Source: Hydrogenophaga sp.
GTDB lineage: Bacteria > Pseudomonadota > Gammaproteobacteria > Burkholderiales > Burkholderiaceae_C
Assembly (NCBI GenBank): GCA_030653975.1
Contig: JAURYH010000029.1
Location: forward strand, 102,608 to 166,607
Length of the DNA: 64,000 nucleotides
Reading direction: 5' to 3'
A model generated the notes under the pieces. It did not search any database, had not been told where the DNA came from, and was given only the letters and a program-made list of their open reading frames with translations. Both the position numbers and the translations under genes were made by a program. The stretch's first letter is position 1; every line of letters begins with the position of its first letter. This document shows positions 61,201 through 64,000 of this stretch, one piece after another.

Positions 61201-63168
61201 AAGCGCGCACAACTTTTTGATCGATGGGTGTCCTTGTCCAGGATTCCAAAACAAGGCGAACTCACATGCACCTTGGTTCGTGTGGTTTCCGTCAACGCCG
61301 CCCGCATCCGAGCAAGCAAAAGAAATGCGATCGAGTGGAGCAGCCAAGCCACCTATCTGAGTACGCTGCGCCCATTTCTGACTATGGCGAGGAGTCTGGA
61401 TCCTGACGCGTTTGACGCGCAAGAATGGGCTGAATTTTGCCGGGATCTTATGGCGTTTTCACACGCCGATGAAAAGCAAACGGTAACCGCGACCGAAGCG
61501 TCCGAGTGGATCATGGGATGCCTCCGGGAGCTAGGGCACCCGCTGCCGTCGCGCGCAGATCTCACTCAGATCAAACGGTACCCAGTAGCCACAGCCACGA
61601 CAGCGATCGCGGCCTTTACACAAGAACAACTGGATCAAGCCGCTTCGATGTTGATCTCATCGCAAGACGGCCCCCTACGTCAGGCACGCATTCAGCTCGC
61701 GCTCAAGTTGCTCGGCAGCCTGCCCATGCGATGGAGCGAGGTGGCCACGATGGCTGTCAGCGACGCCATCGCCGACGGAGAAATCTGCATCACTTCACAC
61801 GGATTTTCACATCTCAAAAGCCATTCGGCTCGCCGTAGGCTGGCACTCACTGAAGAATGCTTTCGTGAACTAATTTCTCTCGTTCAGCAGATCGAAGAAC
61901 TGAAGACCCATAGCGTTCCTGAGGCCTTGATTTTTGGAAGTAGAACCCTGCACGACGGCACCCGGACCGTGGACTCTGCGTGGATCAGAAGTGCCATCAC
62001 CGAAGCAATGCAAAGTGTTGCCCGGAACCCGAATTTTCGAATTCATGCATTCCGCGCTCACGTCGTCTCTCATCTGCTGCTCCTGGATTGGAGATGGGCA
62101 ACCAAACCACCTCAGCCAGGAGGGATGGGGCCAAAGGCTACCAGCGCACTTTTTGTATATCAAAAGCACCGGGCATGGGCCACAGACGTTGTTCGACTAT
62201 GCGCAGGTCACGCATCGGTTCAGACGACGCTGAGCTACTACTTCCACGCTTGGCTTCCGGTCAGGGCGCTTGCACTCCGAGCCACACTCATACGACATGG
62301 TCCAACCGAGCATCTGCTCAATCAGCTCGGTGTCAGCACAGCCGCCTTGACCAAGGCCCGTTCACGGGATCAACGGTATCAAGATCCATGGGAGTACCTC
62401 CAAAGCAAACTGCCCGTGGGAACCACGAAGGACAAGAGTCAGACGTTGCCACCCATCGCTGCATTTGAAGATGTCTCAGCCGGAAACAACGCGACCATCG
62501 CCGCTGAATCGCATGTGCTCCCCGTAAGGACACCTGCGTGGGGTGGCGCTCTTACGAGCACGGAATTCCCTCTGCCGCCTCAGGTCACGTACCTGGGCAT
62601 TCGCATGCTGGGTATCGATCAACGAACGGCAAACAACATGTTGGGCGGTATGCAACGACAAGTCGTTGATGACCTGGAATCAAGATTGGCCTTGTCAAAT
62701 TTCAGTTCAGAGACTCTTCGAGGTCGAATCAAGGGCGACATCACAGGTCGAGCCATGACTGCCGACGTTCGGCAGTTGCAATCCCCGCAAGCTCACGATC
62801 TCATCACGGTACTTTCAGGCATCCCGACACAGCAATTGCAGATGCTCCTTCAACTGCTTCTGCCCATACATGAACTGGTCCACTGGGAAGATGAAATCAT
62901 CGCCGCAGCTCCTTGGTTAGAAAAGTCGCAGATCTGTCTGGAAGTGGTCAGCGATATCAAGAGGGTGGACCCAGCGCTCAACATCCAGCTGTCCAAACTG
63001 GATGCGGTGCTCATCGGGTCACCTGCGCACGATATCGGCTCACTACCACGCATCTTCATCCAACCCAGAGATCCGTCTGCCCGCAACACCGTTGCCAAAG
63101 CACGTTGGACCACCCTGGTGAGGGTGCTCGCCAATGCGTTGCTCGTCCTAAGGACATCCAGGCAGTGA
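58201..63168 (+). CDS. Giant protein with a complete tyrosine-recombinase domain
   Basis: A 1655-residue protein, four to five times the length of ordinary integrases. The full catalytic set of a tyrosine recombinase is at residues 1177-1346: R1177 (LPMRWSEV), K1206 (HLKSHSARR), H1282-x-x-R1285 (IHAFRAH), H1337 (LCAGHASVQTT) and nucleophile Y1346 (LSYYFH), nine residues after H1337 as usual. An upstream segment (KNFMRHVLITHW, LITGHATAG, Y719) looks like a degenerate second recombinase domain. The N-terminal 600 and C-terminal 300 residues are unassigned. It likely mobilises the island entered at the tRNA-Arg site. Lower GC than the flanking chromosome suggests transfer. Confidence 0.8.
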   Translation: MSTSALSIENPFDHPLLTAAGCPPSGNGAPVYLQQLARSLEACQSLGVGASTQEWQRIVRHLSRAVTVDARKASASPKAADLEHQPWGGLHGCIEARGLVKTQSTKYLDTLFVHFVLEAAASRHQLTDAALQGLRTCYIVLAGRRKLHAEWSLLTTPALIERSQLVNLLEGLAHPPVRAFGKLVLGLLEQPMPTPAGIAELGVQNQKPSLDSVSCDNPEGGKSDPGYSATSSGVDAIEGTENPEPSLPKFGRGDSIIGWHIKRASNAPRNDRLALESWTSLPIEQTCQIAARLPALLSDVNSPWHRAAVIAMASVLTSTPGHVLLHANVNRDVDLNIDLDHQRFSWTMQSLRGEPNMADPNRNPTKISIPFPMPLAQAIAGLAHGKNVNALRHFSDVFGVDVDTAAWDALLRQTHDLLMELSDPAFPAFPGRWANSLSRVYLDSCGSDLMASVCSLDLALTPQAALYYFHPSEQDIRQSVSEVYERLGVGPCVPSTEVAPERDIPSDEHIAAGFTDMEARADALQALILNRRTDLTSSIHNLNELTQLTAALTTFLVGGRGSRVEEITCGALYCASDCWWLEDKKVEHENSSRILPKPKHLRHGLHRWILARKAVAERLASRLRRDLAERWKELASGQLRFDAPAFEYLDFRSEKVTRSAVTAAEIEAVSQRYFSAGKNFMRHVLITHWALDGEDPHLLRLITGHATAGLALPAAGAMYTPESATQAAGVLLENLLKNWLPDIGAKASVPDPYKFVVLPGRRVHKVHNAHREHIEKWDAPVFSHWHLAAVRIMDRVRELLINGHGPNHPHARLWLHLVSFDALNEPIDLESIFEDINASFELGSTGWVAKFKRSNSKHVLVTPVQLPTAIFLSRLGQNAEIKPSDYSEVLEAAEKWIGEATPDCWGGKKVGVAKALLACSRLWADWCLPPAVQLCYSNGSHAPVLDSHSDADLFGLEASQGTEPPARPRHVLRTPTDLFSAFYKVVNRLGSSRHKLGEQKKRAQLFDRWVSLSRIPKQGELTCTLVRVVSVNAARIRASKRNAIEWSSQATYLSTLRPFLTMARSLDPDAFDAQEWAEFCRDLMAFSHADEKQTVTATEASEWIMGCLRELGHPLPSRADLTQIKRYPVATATTAIAAFTQEQLDQAASMLISSQDGPLRQARIQLALKLLGSLPMRWSEVATMAVSDAIADGEICITSHGFSHLKSHSARRRLALTEECFRELISLVQQIEELKTHSVPEALIFGSRTLHDGTRTVDSAWIRSAITEAMQSVARNPNFRIHAFRAHVVSHLLLLDWRWATKPPQPGGMGPKATSALFVYQKHRAWATDVVRLCAGHASVQTTLSYYFHAWLPVRALALRATLIRHGPTEHLLNQLGVSTAALTKARSRDQRYQDPWEYLQSKLPVGTTKDKSQTLPPIAAFEDVSAGNNATIAAESHVLPVRTPAWGGALTSTEFPLPPQVTYLGIRMLGIDQRTANNMLGGMQRQVVDDLESRLALSNFSSETLRGRIKGDITGRAMTADVRQLQSPQAHDLITVLSGIPTQQLQMLLQLLLPIHELVHWEDEIIAAAPWLEKSQICLEVVSDIKRVDPALNIQLSKLDAVLIGSPAHDIGSLPRIFIQPRDPSARNTVAKARWTTLVRVLANALLVLRTSRQ

Positions 63169-63212
63169 GCTGGAAAGCAATCCAATCCTTTTCCCCAACC
63201 GCTTGAATTTGT

Positions 63213-63542
63213 ATGGCTTCTGCTCCACGAAAAACATCCAACCCCCTGACTCAAGCCGCGCGCGAGGGAAACGCCCGAAAAGGCTATTGCGCTTCAGCAT
63301 TTTTTGCCAGCGCCAGCGATGTGCCAGCTGCTGTCAGTGCGGCCTTACCAGACGACGAGTTCTGCACGCTGGACGACATGCTCAAAGCGATGCGCCGCGT
63401 CGAAAACCAGCTTTTGACCATGAACCCAACGCCTGGTCGCCATTTCGTATTGATTCGCGTCAAGGACGCCAGAGACCTGATCCTGACACTGGTGTTGGCC
63501 AACACGTCGGTCGGTTGTAAGCGCGCGGCAATCCCATCTTGA
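63213..63542 (+). pseudogene. Small island gene truncated by IS66 insertion
   Basis: A frame starting at ATG 63213, 44 bases after the recombinase stop. It codes for about 101 own residues (CTLDDMLKAMRRVENQLL, FVLIRVKDARDLILTLVLANTSVG), then enters the IS end at 63517 and stops after eight IS-encoded codons (CKRAAIPS). The rest of the gene should lie beyond the IS, outside the window. No family recognised. Confidence 0.65.
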
Positions 63543-64000
63543 CCGCGTAACGCGATCGTGTTTCTGGGTATGAGTGTCAGGCTGGCTGCCAGCGATGCGG
63601 CAGCAGCTCGCCGATCTGGCTGGCGCGTTGCATGGGCAGGCGTGCCATCACATCGCGCAGGTAGGCGTAGGGGTCGTGCCCGTTCATGCGCGCCGACTGG
63701 ATCAGGCTCATCACGGCTGCTGCCCGCTGGCCCGCGCGCAGGCTGCCAGCGAAGAGCCAGTTGTTGCGGCCAATGGCAATCGGCCGGATCTGGTTCTCGA
63801 TCCAGTTGTTGTCCACGGGCAGTTGCCCATCCCCCACGAACCGGGTCAACGCCTCCCAGCGCCGCAGGCTGTAGTCCAGTGCTTTGGCTGTCGCTGAGCC
63901 CTCGGGCACCTTCTGGCGTTGCAGCACCATCCACTGACCTAAGGCATCGAGCAGCGGCTTCGTCTGTTGTTGCCGGATGGCTTGGCGCTGATCGGTCTGC
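63517..64000 (-). mobile_element. IS66-family insertion sequence, one end (runs off window)
   Basis: The terminus GTAAGCGCGCGGCAATC at 63517 matches the GTAAGCG type of IS66-family inverted repeats. The transposase gene begins to be read inward from the right. IS66 elements make 8-base target duplications; the flank here is GGTCGGTT (63509-63516). Confidence 0.78.
63577..64000 (-). CDS. IS66 transposase, C-terminal part (cut by window edge)
   Basis: The final about 140 residues of an IS66-type DDE transposase, open to the window edge. Family marks are LPVDNNWIENQIRPIAIGRNNWLFAGS, containing the catalytic Glu region (WIENQIRP), and GQRAAAVMSLIQSARMNGHDPYAYL, followed by the short C-terminal region ending LLPHRW. 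An accessory TnpA/TnpB pair would lie further right. Confidence 0.93.
   Translation of the reverse strand, partial: QTDQRQAIRQQQTKPLLDALGQWMVLQRQKVPEGSATAKALDYSLRRWEALTRFVGDGQLPVDNNWIENQIRPIAIGRNNWLFAGSLRAGQRAAAVMSLIQSARMNGHDPYAYLRDVMARLPMQRASQIGELLPHRWQPA

Overview
The window is GC-rich chromosomal DNA of a sulfur-oxidising betaproteobacterium. It is most likely from the order Burkholderiales and resembles the Comamonadaceae: it has Bug-type tripartite receptors, chrBA-type chromate resistance, and intergenic repeats of the 'cgacaggctcaacccgag' and 'gggtcagacc...' types. No 16S rRNA or housekeeping marker is present, so the genus is not resolved.

Layout. 1-8200: an edge-truncated BCCT osmolyte transporter, a BrnTA-like toxin-antitoxin pair, a MmeI-like single-chain restriction-modification enzyme, a TonB-like protein with an overlapping Phd-like antitoxin, an MFS permease, and two decayed pieces of the restriction gene. 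8200-12921: a chromate-resistance operon (chrB, chrA, a superoxide dismutase-rhodanese fusion, a ChrB-tail protein) and a His-tailed EamA exporter. 13102-16863: a TetR regulator with a MacAB-like efflux cassette.

16911-46269 is a sulfur-oxidation island. It holds tusA-dsrE2-yeeE, a complete oxidative-type dsr operon (dsrABEFHCMKLJOPN, a DsrC-like gene, dsrR and a siroheme-pathway methyltransferase), a NarL/NarX-like two-component system, and soeABC with a TauE-type exporter. Together these carry sulfane sulfur (TusA/DsrE2 to DsrEFH to DsrC), oxidise it to sulfite (DsrAB, with DsrMKJOP and DsrL handling DsrC and electrons), and oxidise sulfite to sulfate at the quinone pool (SoeABC). Divergent from dsrA is an eight-gene operon (23901 down to 18973) with a 75-aa protein, a stand-alone Cas6/Cmx6-like protein with no CRISPR array, a cysteine-less DsrC homologue, an unknown 202-aa protein, a TauD-like oxygenase, a 2Fe-2S flavin reductase, a LexA/S24-like protein and a 72-aa protein. 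Four promoters (tusA, the divergent operon, dsrA, soeA) share an ACCCATATGGGT-like dyad centred exactly 31 bp from the centre of a NNATAG -10 hexamer. I infer one regulon, probably controlled by the NarL-like regulator encoded at 38024-38749.

46271-55521: a universal stress protein, an AhpD-Rieske fusion, an ornithine cyclodeaminase homologue, MarR, two Bug receptors with a sulfatase, a SulP sulfate permease and a DnaQ-like exonuclease. 55625 to the right edge is a mobile island. It starts at a displaced 3' half of tRNA-Arg(CCG) and carries a HipBA-type pair with a triple operator, a 1655-residue protein with a complete tyrosine-recombinase active site, and a small gene cut by an IS66-family element that runs off the window.
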